A stretch of 64,000 nt of DNA. Origin: Caulobacter sp. NIBR1757 (GTDB taxonomy: Bacteria; Pseudomonadota; Alphaproteobacteria; Caulobacterales; Caulobacteraceae). The position numbers and the translations under genes are program-made. Positions 47,425-56,214 of this stretch are shown in pieces (the stretch's first letter is position 1; each line of letters begins with the position of its first letter). The notes beneath the pieces are model-generated. The model was not told the origin of the DNA. It did not search any database and saw nothing but the letters and a program-made list of their open reading frames with translations. The stretch spans positions 2,379,501 through 2,443,500 of the forward strand of contig NZ_CP115463.1 in the NCBI RefSeq assembly GCF_027912495.1. Direction: 5' to 3'.

Positions 47425-48531
47425 GTGAAAATCGCCCAGGTCGCCCCCCTCTACGAGGCCGTTCCGCCCCTGCTCTACGGCGGCACCGAACGGGTCGTCG
47501 CCTATCTGACCGACGCCCTGGTCGAGCTCGGCCACGACGTCACCCTGTTCGCCAGCGGCGAATCGAAGACCCTGGCCACCTTGAGCCCCGGCCGCGACCA
47601 GGCCATCCGCCTCGACCCCGCCGGCCTGAAGTCGGACCTGGCCGCCCACATGGCCATGCTCAGCGAGGTACGCCGCCGGGCCCATGAGTTCGACCTCATC
47701 CACTTCCACACCGACATGATCCAGTTCCCGCTGTTCGAGGACATGGCCCATCGCACGCTCACCACCCTGCACGGCCGCCTCGACCTGAAGGATCTGCCCG
47801 CCGTCTACGAGCGCTGGCCGATGTATCCGATGGTCTCGATTTCCGACGACCAGCGTCGCGGCCTGCCCTTCGCCAATTGGGCCGGAACCGTGCAGCACGG
47901 CCTGCCCGCCAATCTGCTGAACTTCTCACCCACCGGCTCTGGCTACCTGGCCTTCCTCGGCCGCATTTCGCCGGAAAAGCGCCCTGACCGCGCCATCGCC
48001 ATCGCCAAGGCGGCCGGCCTGCCGCTGAAGATCGCCGCCAAGGTCGATGCCGCCGACAAGCAGTATTTCGCCGAGGTCATCGAACCGCTGATCGCCGGCG
48101 ATCCCTCGATCGAATTCATCGGCGAGATCAACGAGCAGCAGAAGTCCGTATTCCTGGGCAATGCCGAGGCCCTGCTCTTCCCCATCGACTGGCCGGAACC
48201 CTTCGGCCTGGTGATGATCGAGGCCATGGCCTGCGGCACGCCGGTCATCGCCTGGCGCAACGGCTCGACCACCGAGGTCATCGAACCGGGCGAGACCGGC
48301 TACCTGGTCGACAGCCTGGAAGCGGCCGTCGCCGCCGTGCCGCGGGCCCGGGCCCTCGACCGCGCCGCCATCCGCGCCCGCTTCGAGCTGCGTTTCTCGG
48401 CCGTGGCCATGGCTCGCCGCTACGTGACACTCTATGGAGATCGGCTGGCCAGCCTGCCGTTCGGCGAAACCGACCCGGCTGATTCGCCGTTGACCTCGGG
48501 AGACGACCTGACGCTCGCCCGTATCGCCTGA
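47425..48531 (+). CDS. GT4-family glycosyltransferase
   Basis: 368-residue GT-B fold retaining glycosyltransferase, starting GTG-AAA-ATC with GGAG 9 bases upstream. VAPLYEAVPPLLYGGTERVV at the N-terminus, the conserved FLGRISPEKRPDRAI nucleotide-binding strand and the GT4 C-terminal motif EPFGLVMIEAMACGTPVIA with its two Glu. Followed after 19 bp by a glucosidase, suggesting a unit for alpha-glucan or other storage-carbohydrate handling. Confidence 0.92.
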   Translation: MKIAQVAPLYEAVPPLLYGGTERVVAYLTDALVELGHDVTLFASGESKTLATLSPGRDQAIRLDPAGLKSDLAAHMAMLSEVRRRAHEFDLIHFHTDMIQFPLFEDMAHRTLTTLHGRLDLKDLPAVYERWPMYPMVSISDDQRRGLPFANWAGTVQHGLPANLLNFSPTGSGYLAFLGRISPEKRPDRAIAIAKAAGLPLKIAAKVDAADKQYFAEVIEPLIAGDPSIEFIGEINEQQKSVFLGNAEALLFPIDWPEPFGLVMIEAMACGTPVIAWRNGSTTEVIEPGETGYLVDSLEAAVAAVPRARALDRAAIRARFELRFSAVAMARRYVTLYGDRLASLPFGETDPADSPLTSGDDLTLARIA

Positions 48532-48550
48532 CCCACAGCCGGGAGACTGC

Positions 48551-50695
48551 ATGAACGATATCGCCGTCATCGCCCCGGCCCTGGACGAACATCGCGACGA
48601 AGGCCCCCTGCGCATGCTGGCGCTGAAGGCCGGCGACTGCTTCCTGGTGGCTGACGGTCACGGCGACATCCTCGGGGGCTCCGACGGTCTGTTCGACGCC
48701 GACACCCGCATTCTGTCCCGCCTCAAGCTTCTGATCGGCGGCAGCGGCCCGACCCTGCTCAGCTCCGGGGTCTCCAGCGATAATGTCGTTTTCACCTTCC
48801 ACGGCGCCAACCGCCCCCTGCCCCCGGCCGGCGGGCGCCAGGTGCCGCCCGGCGTCCTTCACGTCGAGCGCCAGCGCGTCGTCCACGCCGACCGCCTGTA
48901 CGAGCGTATCAGGCTGACCAACCACGGCCTCGACGAGGTGCTGGCCCCCCTCTCCATCGAGTTCGCCGCCGACTTCAAGGACATCTTCGAGGTCCGCGGC
49001 CAGACCCGCCGCAAGCGCGGCCGCCTCGAACGTCCGGTCATCAACGGCCGCCAGGTCAGCTTCCGCTACGAGGGCCTCGACGGCGTCGTCCGCACCAGCG
49101 TCATCGCCTTCTCCGAGCCCCCGGCCCGCCTCTACCCCGACCGCGCCGACTTCCTGGCCAGCTTCCAGCCCCGCACCTCCTACGAGCTCTTCCTCGAGGT
49201 CGGCCCCGCCTTCGAGGACATTCCCGACGAGCGCCGCTTCCGCATCGCCACCGCCGCGGCCCGCAAGGCCATGCGCACCCGCGCCCGCCTCGGCGTCACC
49301 CCGCGCAGCGACAGCCCGGCCTTCAACCGCTGGACCACCCAGTCGCGGGTCGACCTGGCCCTGCTGACTACCGAGCTTCCGACCGGCCGCTACCCCTATG
49401 CCGGCATCCCCTGGTTCTCGACGCCGTTCGGCCGCGACGGCATCCTCACCGCCTGGCAGATGCTGCTGTTCGACCCCGGCCTGGCCAGGGGCGTGCTCAG
49501 CTACCTGGCCAGCCGCCAGTCGACCGAGACCAACGCCTTCCGCGACTCCGCGCCGGGCAAGATCATGCACGAGACCCGCAAGGGCGAGATGTCGGCCCTC
49601 GGCGAGGTGCCCTTCGGCCTCTACTACGGCGGCGTCGACACCACCCCTCTGTTCGTCGCCCTGGCCGGCGACTACGCCCGCCGCACCGGCGACATGGTCC
49701 TGATCCGCCAGATCTGGCCGGCCCTCAGGAAGGCCGTCGAATGGCTTGAAACCCAAGGCGATTCCAACGGCGACGGCCTGATCGACTACGCCCGCGCCGC
49801 CGAGACCGGCCTCTCCAACCAGGGCTGGAAGGACAGCTACGACAGCGTCTTCCACAGCGACGGCCGCTTTCCCAAAGGCCCCGTCGCCCTGGTCGAGGTG
49901 CAGGGCTACGCCTTCGCCGCCTGGCGGGCCATGGGCCAGCTTGCCAGCCGCCTGGGCGAACCGGGCGGCGAGGCCTGGACCGCCCGTGCCGAAACCATGC
50001 GCCAGGCCGTCGAGGACCGCTTCTGGATGGACGACGTCGGCGGCTACGGCATCGCCATCGACGGCGACGGGCGGCTCTGCCGCCCCCTGACCTCCAACGC
50101 CGGCCACCTGCTGTTCGTCGGCCTGCCCAGCCCCGAGCGCGCCAACCGGGTCATCGAGACCCTGTCGGGCGCCGCCTTCAACACCGGCTGGGGCATCCGC
50201 ACGCTGGCCAGGGGCGAGAGCCGATACAATCCCATGAGCTACCACAACGGCTCCATCTGGCCGCACGACAACAGCCTCTGCGCCGCCGGCATGGGCCGCT
50301 ACGGCGAACGCGAGCACCTGGGCCGCCTGCTCCGCGGCCTCTTCGACACCGCCTCCGACATGGGCATGCGCCTGCCCGAACTCTTCTGCGGCTTCCCCCG
50401 CCGCCCGGGCGAGCCCCCCGTCCCCTACCCGGTCAGCTGCTCACCCCAGGCCTGGGCGGCCGGCTCGGTCTTCCTGATGCTGCAGAGCCTGCTCGGCATC
50501 GAGGTCGACGCCTTCGCCGGCGAGGTCCGCATCACCCGGCCGCGTCTGCCGGCCGGGGTGAACCGGCTCAGCCTGCCCAACTTGGCGGTCGGCGACTGCG
50601 AGGTGGACCTGGTGTTCGAGCGGGTGCGCGAAGGGCTGGTGGTGGCGTCAGCGACGCGTTGCCACGAGCGGCTGCGGGTGACGACGGTCAGCTGA
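48551..50695 (+). CDS. Amylo-alpha-1,6-glucosidase-type glycogen debranching protein
   Basis: 714 residues. The N-terminal glycogen-debranching domain (about 20-215; LFDADTRILSRLKLLI) is followed by a six-hairpin (alpha/alpha)6 glycosidase (about 275-700) with AGIPWFSTPFGRDGILTAWQM, SNQGWKDSYDSV and NPMSYHNGSIWPHDNSLCA, including the acid/base carboxylates around GWKDSYD. Such proteins act on alpha-glucans. Co-transcribed with the upstream GT4. Confidence 0.93.
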   Translation: MNDIAVIAPALDEHRDEGPLRMLALKAGDCFLVADGHGDILGGSDGLFDADTRILSRLKLLIGGSGPTLLSSGVSSDNVVFTFHGANRPLPPAGGRQVPPGVLHVERQRVVHADRLYERIRLTNHGLDEVLAPLSIEFAADFKDIFEVRGQTRRKRGRLERPVINGRQVSFRYEGLDGVVRTSVIAFSEPPARLYPDRADFLASFQPRTSYELFLEVGPAFEDIPDERRFRIATAAARKAMRTRARLGVTPRSDSPAFNRWTTQSRVDLALLTTELPTGRYPYAGIPWFSTPFGRDGILTAWQMLLFDPGLARGVLSYLASRQSTETNAFRDSAPGKIMHETRKGEMSALGEVPFGLYYGGVDTTPLFVALAGDYARRTGDMVLIRQIWPALRKAVEWLETQGDSNGDGLIDYARAAETGLSNQGWKDSYDSVFHSDGRFPKGPVALVEVQGYAFAAWRAMGQLASRLGEPGGEAWTARAETMRQAVEDRFWMDDVGGYGIAIDGDGRLCRPLTSNAGHLLFVGLPSPERANRVIETLSGAAFNTGWGIRTLARGESRYNPMSYHNGSIWPHDNSLCAAGMGRYGEREHLGRLLRGLFDTASDMGMRLPELFCGFPRRPGEPPVPYPVSCSPQAWAAGSVFLMLQSLLGIEVDAFAGEVRITRPRLPAGVNRLSLPNLAVGDCEVDLVFERVREGLVVASATRCHERLRVTTVS

Positions 50696-50757
50696 GGGCT
50701 CAGTCGCCGCAAAGACCGCCTGAGCCATGCTGAGAAGCGCAGGCTCGTGACGCCTGA

Positions 50758-50800
50758 GAGAGTAATAACTCATAATAAGTACACGTATGAGTCGACTCTC
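50758..50800. promoter_or_regulatory. Dyad operator upstream of the propeller gene
   Basis: GAGAGT-AATA-ACTCAT (50758-50773) and ATGAGT-CG-ACTCTC (50787-50800) form a symmetrical pair around an AT-rich spacer, in the AT-richer stretch before the propeller gene. It probably binds a repressor or activator near the promoter. No regulator gene is adjacent. Confidence 0.45.
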
Positions 50801-50860
50801 GTACTGCTTCCCCTCTAGGTACATCTCCTCCGCATTTCGCCGAGGTGCAGGAGATGTCCG

Positions 50861-51757
50861 ATGTCGCAAATTCCCAAAGGCCTCGTCATAAATCCCGGCG
50901 ACGCCAATACGCTGTCGCCGCCTTGCGTCACCAACGACGCGATCTACTTCCGCGGAACCGACAACGCCCTCAAAAAGGTTTCGACCGTCGAGTCCGGCTC
51001 TCCGATCCGCCTTAACGACGAATCAACGGTGACGACCCCCTTCGTTTCGGGGGATCGGGTCTTCTTCATGGGCGCCGACAACGCCCTGAAGTCGGTCAAG
51101 ACCGACGGCTCGGATCGTCAGGAATACGGCCTGGCGACCATGTCGACCCCGTGGGTGAACAACGACTGGATCGTGTTCCACGGGACCGACGACCGGCTGC
51201 TCCGGTATGACCGCCACGGCCAGGGGATCTTCGACTACAATGTGACGACCAGTTCCAGCCCGGTGGTCGCCGGCGACAACGTCTATTTTCAGGGTACAGA
51301 CAACCGGCTCCTGACGGTTCCGCTGACCGGAGGCGCCTGCACCTCGATCGGCGGCATGAAGGTGGACGGCGCGGTCAGTGTGGATGACGGCGGGACCATC
51401 GTTTTCAAGGCGTACGATCCCGAGGCTGGCCAAACGATCCCCGGCCCGGGCGGCGCGCCTATCCCAAAGACATCCGGCCCCGATCAACTGCTCCTGGCGT
51501 TCAAGCCAGGTGGGCCCGCTCGGCGGCTCTCAAAGACTGTCGTGCACGTTTCACCGTCCGCGCCGCTGGCTTCGGCCGGGTGGGTGTATTTCAGGGGCGC
51601 GCACAACAACGGCCTGTTCCGTTGCACGGTCGATGGCGACGACCTCCAGCAGGTCGGCGAGACGATGCAGACCTGGTCCACGCCCGGCGGCTACAAGGGC
51701 AAGATCGCCTGGCAAGGCGTCAGCGACAACCGGCTCTGGTACGTCGATCTCAGCTAG
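50861..51757 (+). CDS. Repeat protein with beta-propeller-like blades
   Basis: 298 residues built from about six near-repeats containing [IV][YF]FxG[TA]DN: IYFRGTDNALKKVS, VFFMGADNALKSVK, IVFHGTDDRLLRYD, VYFQGTDNRLLTVP, VYFRGAHNNGLFRC and IAWQGVSDNRLWYVDLS. This is the pattern of six-bladed lectin-like or DUF5050-type propellers. No signal peptide, so cytosolic or exported otherwise. Sits behind a dyad operator; good GCAGGAG ribosome-binding site. Function unknown. Confidence 0.7.
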   Translation: MSQIPKGLVINPGDANTLSPPCVTNDAIYFRGTDNALKKVSTVESGSPIRLNDESTVTTPFVSGDRVFFMGADNALKSVKTDGSDRQEYGLATMSTPWVNNDWIVFHGTDDRLLRYDRHGQGIFDYNVTTSSSPVVAGDNVYFQGTDNRLLTVPLTGGACTSIGGMKVDGAVSVDDGGTIVFKAYDPEAGQTIPGPGGAPIPKTSGPDQLLLAFKPGGPARRLSKTVVHVSPSAPLASAGWVYFRGAHNNGLFRCTVDGDDLQQVGETMQTWSTPGGYKGKIAWQGVSDNRLWYVDLS

Positions 51758-51843
51758 ACGCCTCAACGCAAACGAAGGGGCCGGGCGCACATCGTCCGGC
51801 CCTGTTCCGCCCGGCAGCTCAGGCCGACCATCCCGCCACGTGC

Positions 51844-51885
51844 GGCCGGATCGTCCGCTGGTTGCTGGAAGAGATCGGCCAGCCC
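51844..51885 (+). pseudogene. Relic of a glutathione S-transferase N-terminus
   Basis: 42 bp matching the intact gst gene at 52794-52835 with three mismatches; encodes GRIVRWLLEEIGQP, versus GRVVRWMLEEIGQP in the intact protein. Nothing beyond aligns, no start codon or ribosome-binding site belongs to it. It is a leftover of a duplicated copy whose body is now the unrelated gene at 51901. Confidence 0.7.
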
Positions 51886-51900
51886 GTTGGCCGTCCCTCG

Positions 51901-52596
51901 CTACGGCGGCGCGGCAACCTCCGGGAGGAGCGGCGCGCCGGCTCTTACCCGTTCACTCTGGCTCAGCAGCAGAGCGCGCAGATCGACGCCGCTGGGACAG
52001 ACGAAAGAGACCTCACGGGTGTTGCCGGGAGCCGCCCAATCCTCAGCCACCTGACAGCCGGACGGCGCGATCACCCATGCGGCCGACCTGGCCCAGTCAT
52101 CAGGTTGCCAGGTCGCAAAGCCCGGCTCGCCGCCACCAGGCCTGAGCCAGATGGTATTGTGGACCGGGTGCACCACGCCAACGACGTTTCGGCCCCCGGC
52201 TCCGGTTCTGAACACGGCGTCGCCTTCATAGCCACGACCACCCGGCCTGCGCTGACCCGCTACAGCACTGGCCCGCACGAGTTCAGGCTGCGTGAAGCAC
52301 GCCTCGCGAAGCCGCTGCATCACAAGTTCGCGGGCCTCGTTTCTCGCCCTTCCGCGACGGCGAGCGGCCCGCTCACCCAGCGGCCAGATGGCAATACGCC
52401 CAATGGTCCTGAGAGCGTTCTTGCCCTTCTCCTCGCTCCACTCGTAGGCGTCGGCCTTGGCGGCAACGCAGTCTGCCGTGTTCGCCTTGGGGTCGGCGCC
52501 GACCATGTCGGCCAACTGGCTCGGCAAGGTGTCAGCGTGAGCGGGGCCGGCGATCGCCACGGCCAACCCCAGGATGACGATAATAGAACGCCGCAT
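51901..52596 (-). CDS. Secreted protein of unknown function
   Basis: 231 residues with a signal peptide (MRRSIIVILGLAVAIAGPAHA). The mature protein has five Cys (two in the C-terminal half: SGCQVAEDW and SFVCPSG), an Arg-rich middle and a long acidic/basic mix. No recognised family. Lies between a gst relic and an intact gst gene on the opposite strand, so it may have arrived by insertion between two former gst copies. Confidence 0.65.
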   Translation of the reverse strand: MRRSIIVILGLAVAIAGPAHADTLPSQLADMVGADPKANTADCVAAKADAYEWSEEKGKNALRTIGRIAIWPLGERAARRRGRARNEARELVMQRLREACFTQPELVRASAVAGQRRPGGRGYEGDAVFRTGAGGRNVVGVVHPVHNTIWLRPGGGEPGFATWQPDDWARSAAWVIAPSGCQVAEDWAAPGNTREVSFVCPSGVDLRALLLSQSERVRAGAPLLPEVAAPP

Positions 52597-52754
52597 AGCC
52601 CCCCCAACTGGCCCTGCTACTCAGTGGCCGTCATTCAAGCTGCATGGGCGGCGGGTCCTTGGCAACCACCTCCCGGTCGGCGAACGGCCGACTGCTGCTG
52701 CCACAACCCTGTCAGCAGCCAGGGACTAGGGTCCGCCAATCAACGGAGCCAGCC

Positions 52755-53393
52755 ATGTCCAACCTCGTCTTCTACACCAACCCCATGTCCCGCGGCCGGG
52801 TTGTCCGCTGGATGCTGGAAGAGATCGGCCAGCCCTATGACACCCGGATCCTTCGCTGGGAGACCGGCGACACCAAGCGCCCCGACTTCCTGGCCATCAA
52901 CCCGATGGGCAAGGTGCCGGCCATCGTCCACGACGGCGTGGTCGTCACTGAGTGCGCCGCCATCTGCGCCTATCTCGCCGACGCCTTCCCCCAGGCGGGT
53001 CTGGCGCCGCCGGCCGACAGCCCGTTGCGCGGCCCCTATTACCGCTGGCTGTTCTTCGGGGCCGGCCCGGTCGAGCAAGCCATGGGGGCCAAGACCGTGA
53101 ACCTCGAACCGACCCCCGAGCAACGCGTCTCCCTCGGCTTCGGTTGTCTGGACGATGTTCTGGGGGCCGTCGAGGGCGCGGTGCGGGACCGCGCCTACCT
53201 CGTTGGCGATGGATTCACCGCCGCCGATCTCTACCTCGCCTCGTTCCTGTCGTGGGGCATGACCTTTGGCTCCATCGAAAAGCGCCCGGCCTTCGAAGCC
53301 TACGTCGAGCCCCATCTCCAACGCCCGGCCGCCCGGCGGGCCGACGACATCGACGACGCCCTGATCGCGGCCGCTGGACAGGCCGTGGCCTGA
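52755..53393 (+). CDS. Glutathione S-transferase family protein
   Basis: 212 residues with the thioredoxin-like N-domain (MSNLVFYTNPMSRGRVVRWM; a Ser occupies the catalytic region) and the conserved NPMGKVPAIVHDGVVVTECAA cis-Pro segment. The C-terminal all-helical domain contains the GDGFTAADLYLASF motif typical of bacterial GSTs. Often involved in detoxification. A relic copy of its 5' end lies 950 bp upstream. Confidence 0.92.
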   Translation: MSNLVFYTNPMSRGRVVRWMLEEIGQPYDTRILRWETGDTKRPDFLAINPMGKVPAIVHDGVVVTECAAICAYLADAFPQAGLAPPADSPLRGPYYRWLFFGAGPVEQAMGAKTVNLEPTPEQRVSLGFGCLDDVLGAVEGAVRDRAYLVGDGFTAADLYLASFLSWGMTFGSIEKRPAFEAYVEPHLQRPAARRADDIDDALIAAAGQAVA

Positions 53394-53405
53394 CGCCAGG
53401 GCCCA

Positions 53406-53647
53406 TCACGCCGCCGGATCGGCCAACACCACCGAGAGGACGACCTCTGCCCTGGCGAGGTCGTCCGCTTTCGCCTGCGCCAGCCCTGTCGCCAGGATCA
53501 GCGCCTTCCACAACGCCCACCCCCTCCCTCGCGCCCAGGTCCCGGCGTCCAGCGGCAGCCCGGCCCGAAAGGCGCTGCGGGCGTCTCCCTCCAGAAAGCT
53601 CCACGCCACCGCCAGGTCGCAGGCCGGGTCGCCGACCGCCATGCCGC
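53406..53647 (-). pseudogene. Truncated aminoglycoside-phosphotransferase-like gene (C-terminal part)
   Basis: Encodes MAVGDPACDLAVAWSFLE onward to the C-terminus, matching the corresponding part of the intact gene at 55145. The match is nearly identical over the central 110-150 bp (including RGRGWALWKALILATGLAQ). The extreme C-terminus differs (AEVVLSVVLADPAA here), so this is a paralogue rather than a fresh copy. Homology stops abruptly at about 53647, where lower-GC sequence begins; the ATP- and substrate-binding N-terminal two thirds are absent. Confidence 0.85.
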
Positions 53648-55144
53648 AGAAGCGCAGCCCTTTAAAATACTTAGCGGACTGTAGCAGTAACGTGGTGCCA
53701 TCAGCTCCGTGAACAGGAGGAAAAACGAACCACTTTTCTTCAGGCTTGGAGAGAGACTATTCCGCCGCCCCCTTCTTGGAAGATGCTGCTGAGGCAATGT
53801 TTCCGACCGCAGTTACGACCTCAGAGCCACCAAAGAATGCAGTGGATATTCCGACCGCAATGTTCGGGGACACGCCAAGCTGAGTCATAGCAAGTGTGGC
53901 CAAAGCAACGCCGCCAACACTAATGCCTGCTTTAAGCGTCGCGCGACCGTTCTGCTTTGCCCAGTCAGTGAGTACCGCTCCAAGGTCGTTTAGAATAGCT
54001 CGAGATTTCACAACCTGCTGCTTCTGTGCAAGGTCGCCGGCCTGCTCTGCCGCGCCTAATAGACTCACGACCAACTGAAGTTGCTCGATGACATGGTCCA
54101 TCAACTCAACGTAACGTTCGTAGAGATTTAGAGCATCCGGATCATTGGGCTTAATTGCCGAAATTGCCGTCAAATCTAATTTTAGACGTTCAGTCAGGGC
54201 GACCGCTACCTCCCGAACACCCGTAGCCAGCGTAGTACCGCCAGCCTGATGCACGGAGTCAGGACCGCTATCAACCGCCGGCAGACCGTCAAGGTCAGAC
54301 GAACTCGGCGGAGCTATGTCGCTAACCGCGCTCCTCAATTCGGCGGCCTCAACTCCAGAGGCTGTCCGCTGAACGAGTTCGCCACGCTCGAAGGAGTACA
54401 TCGTGAAGGCAGGCAGACGAGAGAGGGCTCGCAGAAGTTTGACACCGTCAAACAGCGTGTTCTCATCAACGACTACATCGTCGAGCGTGCATTCCTCATT
54501 CATGGATACGCCGCGAAAGTCGGCCCCCCTAAGGTCAGCTCGATCAAACTTCGCCCCATACAAGGCAGCCCCAGTAGGCTTGCCGCCGCGGCTCCGGGAT
54601 GCGGTGAAATTTGCCGCCTTAAGGTTGGCTCCCTGGAAGTTCGTCTTGATCATTTGGGCTGTGGACAAATCCGCACCAGATAGATCAGCGCCAGAAAGAT
54701 CAGTTTGACTAAGCACAACGCCAGGGAGGCGCATGCCTGACAGGTTCGCACCTGTTAGATTTGCCTTAGCGAAAAGGCATCCATCCAAGTTGCGCCCCCT
54801 AAGGTCTATGCCGGATAGATCGGCAGATCGGAAGTCACACTTCGAAAGGTCGGACGCGCCAGAGAAGAGCAAGTCCAAGTCATCGGCATCAGCCATCTAC
54901 ATCAAATCCTCCACAAGCGGTGCGAGAAGGAATAGCCTGACTCGCCCAACAACTGCACGCCGGGGCTAGACGGTGTTGGCGCGCATCAAACCGCATCACG
55001 CCTCGGCTCGCCCCAGTCACCCGAGCCAGCCCGGCCCGCCTAGCGTTCCGCCCTGCCTCCAAGCGGGCAACAATGCATAGAACGGGCTCGTTTTTCCCAG
55101 CGGCAATTGTGATGACAGTGCACTCAATCCGGCCCAGATAGAGC
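53648..55144. other. Lower-GC insert between truncated and intact phosphotransferase genes
   Basis: About 1.5 kb of visibly lower GC and different codon use than the surrounding DNA, containing only the pentapeptide-repeat gene. Its left edge is the break in the truncated gene; its right edge is next to the intact paralogue. The 248 bp after the pentapeptide gene (54897-55144) hold no gene I can support. No integrase, transposase or clear terminal repeats were found. This is most simply horizontally acquired DNA. Confidence 0.6.
53757..54896 (-). CDS. Pentapeptide-repeat protein with hydrophobic C-terminus
   Basis: 379 residues. Residues about 15-130 are A(D/N)LxG-type pentapeptide repeats (LSGADLSGADLSTAQ, FDRADLRGADFRGV), which fold as a right-handed beta-helix. 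A middle helical region (about 150-315; LKLDLTAISAIKPNDPD, VEQLQLVVSLLGAA) leads to a hydrophobic Gly/Ala-rich segment (about 320-370; AGISVGGVALATLAMTQLGV), suited to membrane insertion. Sits in a lower-GC insert. Function unknown; a defence or toxin effector role is speculation. Confidence 0.75.
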   Translation of the reverse strand: MADADDLDLLFSGASDLSKCDFRSADLSGIDLRGRNLDGCLFAKANLTGANLSGMRLPGVVLSQTDLSGADLSGADLSTAQMIKTNFQGANLKAANFTASRSRGGKPTGAALYGAKFDRADLRGADFRGVSMNEECTLDDVVVDENTLFDGVKLLRALSRLPAFTMYSFERGELVQRTASGVEAAELRSAVSDIAPPSSSDLDGLPAVDSGPDSVHQAGGTTLATGVREVAVALTERLKLDLTAISAIKPNDPDALNLYERYVELMDHVIEQLQLVVSLLGAAEQAGDLAQKQQVVKSRAILNDLGAVLTDWAKQNGRATLKAGISVGGVALATLAMTQLGVSPNIAVGISTAFFGGSEVVTAVGNIASAASSKKGAAE

Positions 55145-56044
55145 CTAGGTTAGGTCGAGCGGCTCGCTCACCACAACCGGCAGCGTCGCCCCGGCCCGCG
55201 CCACCTCCTCCGCTTTCGCCTGCGCCAGCCCTGTCGCCAGGATCAGCGCCTTCCACAACGCCCACCCCCTCCCTCGCGCCCAGGTCCCGGCGTCCAGCGG
55301 CAGCCCGGCCCGAAAGGCGCTGCGGGCGCCTCCCTCCAGAAACGCCCACGCGACGGCCAGGTCGCAGGCCGGGTCGCCGACCGCCATGCCGCCAAAGTCG
55401 ATGACCGCGCACAGCCGCCCGTCCCGCACCAGCAGGTTTCCCGGCGCGACGTCGCCATGCACCCAGACCGCCGGCCCCTCGAACCGCGCCGCCAGCGCCG
55501 CCTCCCAGACCGCCGTCGCCGCCGCCGCATCGAACCGGCCATCGAGCCTCCCGATCGCCGCCCGGGTTTCGCCGTCATAGGTCGCCAGGTCCCCGCCCCG
55601 GTGGAAGTTGCGAACGCCCGGAGCCGGCCCTTCGGCCGCGTCCAGGCCCTGCAAGGCCGACAGAAACCGGGCCAGGTCCGCTCCAAAGGCCGCGTCGCCG
55701 CCGACCCCGGCCGACATCGCCGTCTCCCCCTCGATCCACCGCGCCACCGTCCACGGCCAGGGATAGCCCTCGCCCGGCTCTCCCCGCGCCAGCGGCTGCG
55801 GGATCGGCAAGGGCAGCCCCGGCCCCAGGACCGGCAGCCAGCCGTGCTCGGCCTCGACCTGCGGCGCGTACCAGGCGGCGCTCGGCAGCCGGACCAGCAT
55901 CTCCGCGCCGAGGCGGAAGGTGCGGTTGTCCCAGCCGCTCTCGGGCACGGGGCGAACGGCCAGATCGGCCCATTGCGGAAACTGCGCGGCGATCAGCCGC
56001 TCGACCAGCGCGGTATTGATGAAAGGTCTGGTCCGGGCTTCCAT
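55145..56044 (-). CDS. Aminoglycoside phosphotransferase/choline-kinase-like protein
   Basis: 299 residues of the APH/kinase-like fold. N-lobe with an ESGWDNRTFRLGAEMLVRLP nucleotide-binding region, hinge PWTVARWIEGE, catalytic loop WVHGDVAPGNLLV and the metal-binding VIDFGGMAVGDPACDLA. The ATG is placed just behind GGAGGGAGG, the clear ribosome-binding site. Real substrates in this family range from antibiotics to sugars; no resistance is implied. A truncated paralogue lies at 53406. Confidence 0.9.
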   Translation of the reverse strand: MEARTRPFINTALVERLIAAQFPQWADLAVRPVPESGWDNRTFRLGAEMLVRLPSAAWYAPQVEAEHGWLPVLGPGLPLPIPQPLARGEPGEGYPWPWTVARWIEGETAMSAGVGGDAAFGADLARFLSALQGLDAAEGPAPGVRNFHRGGDLATYDGETRAAIGRLDGRFDAAAATAVWEAALAARFEGPAVWVHGDVAPGNLLVRDGRLCAVIDFGGMAVGDPACDLAVAWAFLEGGARSAFRAGLPLDAGTWARGRGWALWKALILATGLAQAKAEEVARAGATLPVVVSEPLDLT

Positions 56045-56214
56045 CAGACCTCCCTCCAGGGCCGGCGTCTGGGGCTTCCTATTGTCCTGTCCACGACGTC
56101 TGCTCCCATTCCGATCTCCCGCTTCGCCTCGACCTTCAACGGTCGGCTTCTCTCTCGCCTGATCGTCCCCGACATCGGATAGTGCCCATCGCAACGCGAG
56201 CCTGAGACAACGCC

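Noticed and set aside
53498-53797. Small minus-strand frame running out of the truncated phosphotransferase
   Set aside because: It is a frame-shifted reading of the fragment continuing into the insert with no motif or ribosome-binding site.
55145-56044. Antibiotic-resistance phosphotransferase
   Set aside because: The fold is shared by many metabolic kinases; neither sequence nor context points to a drug substrate.
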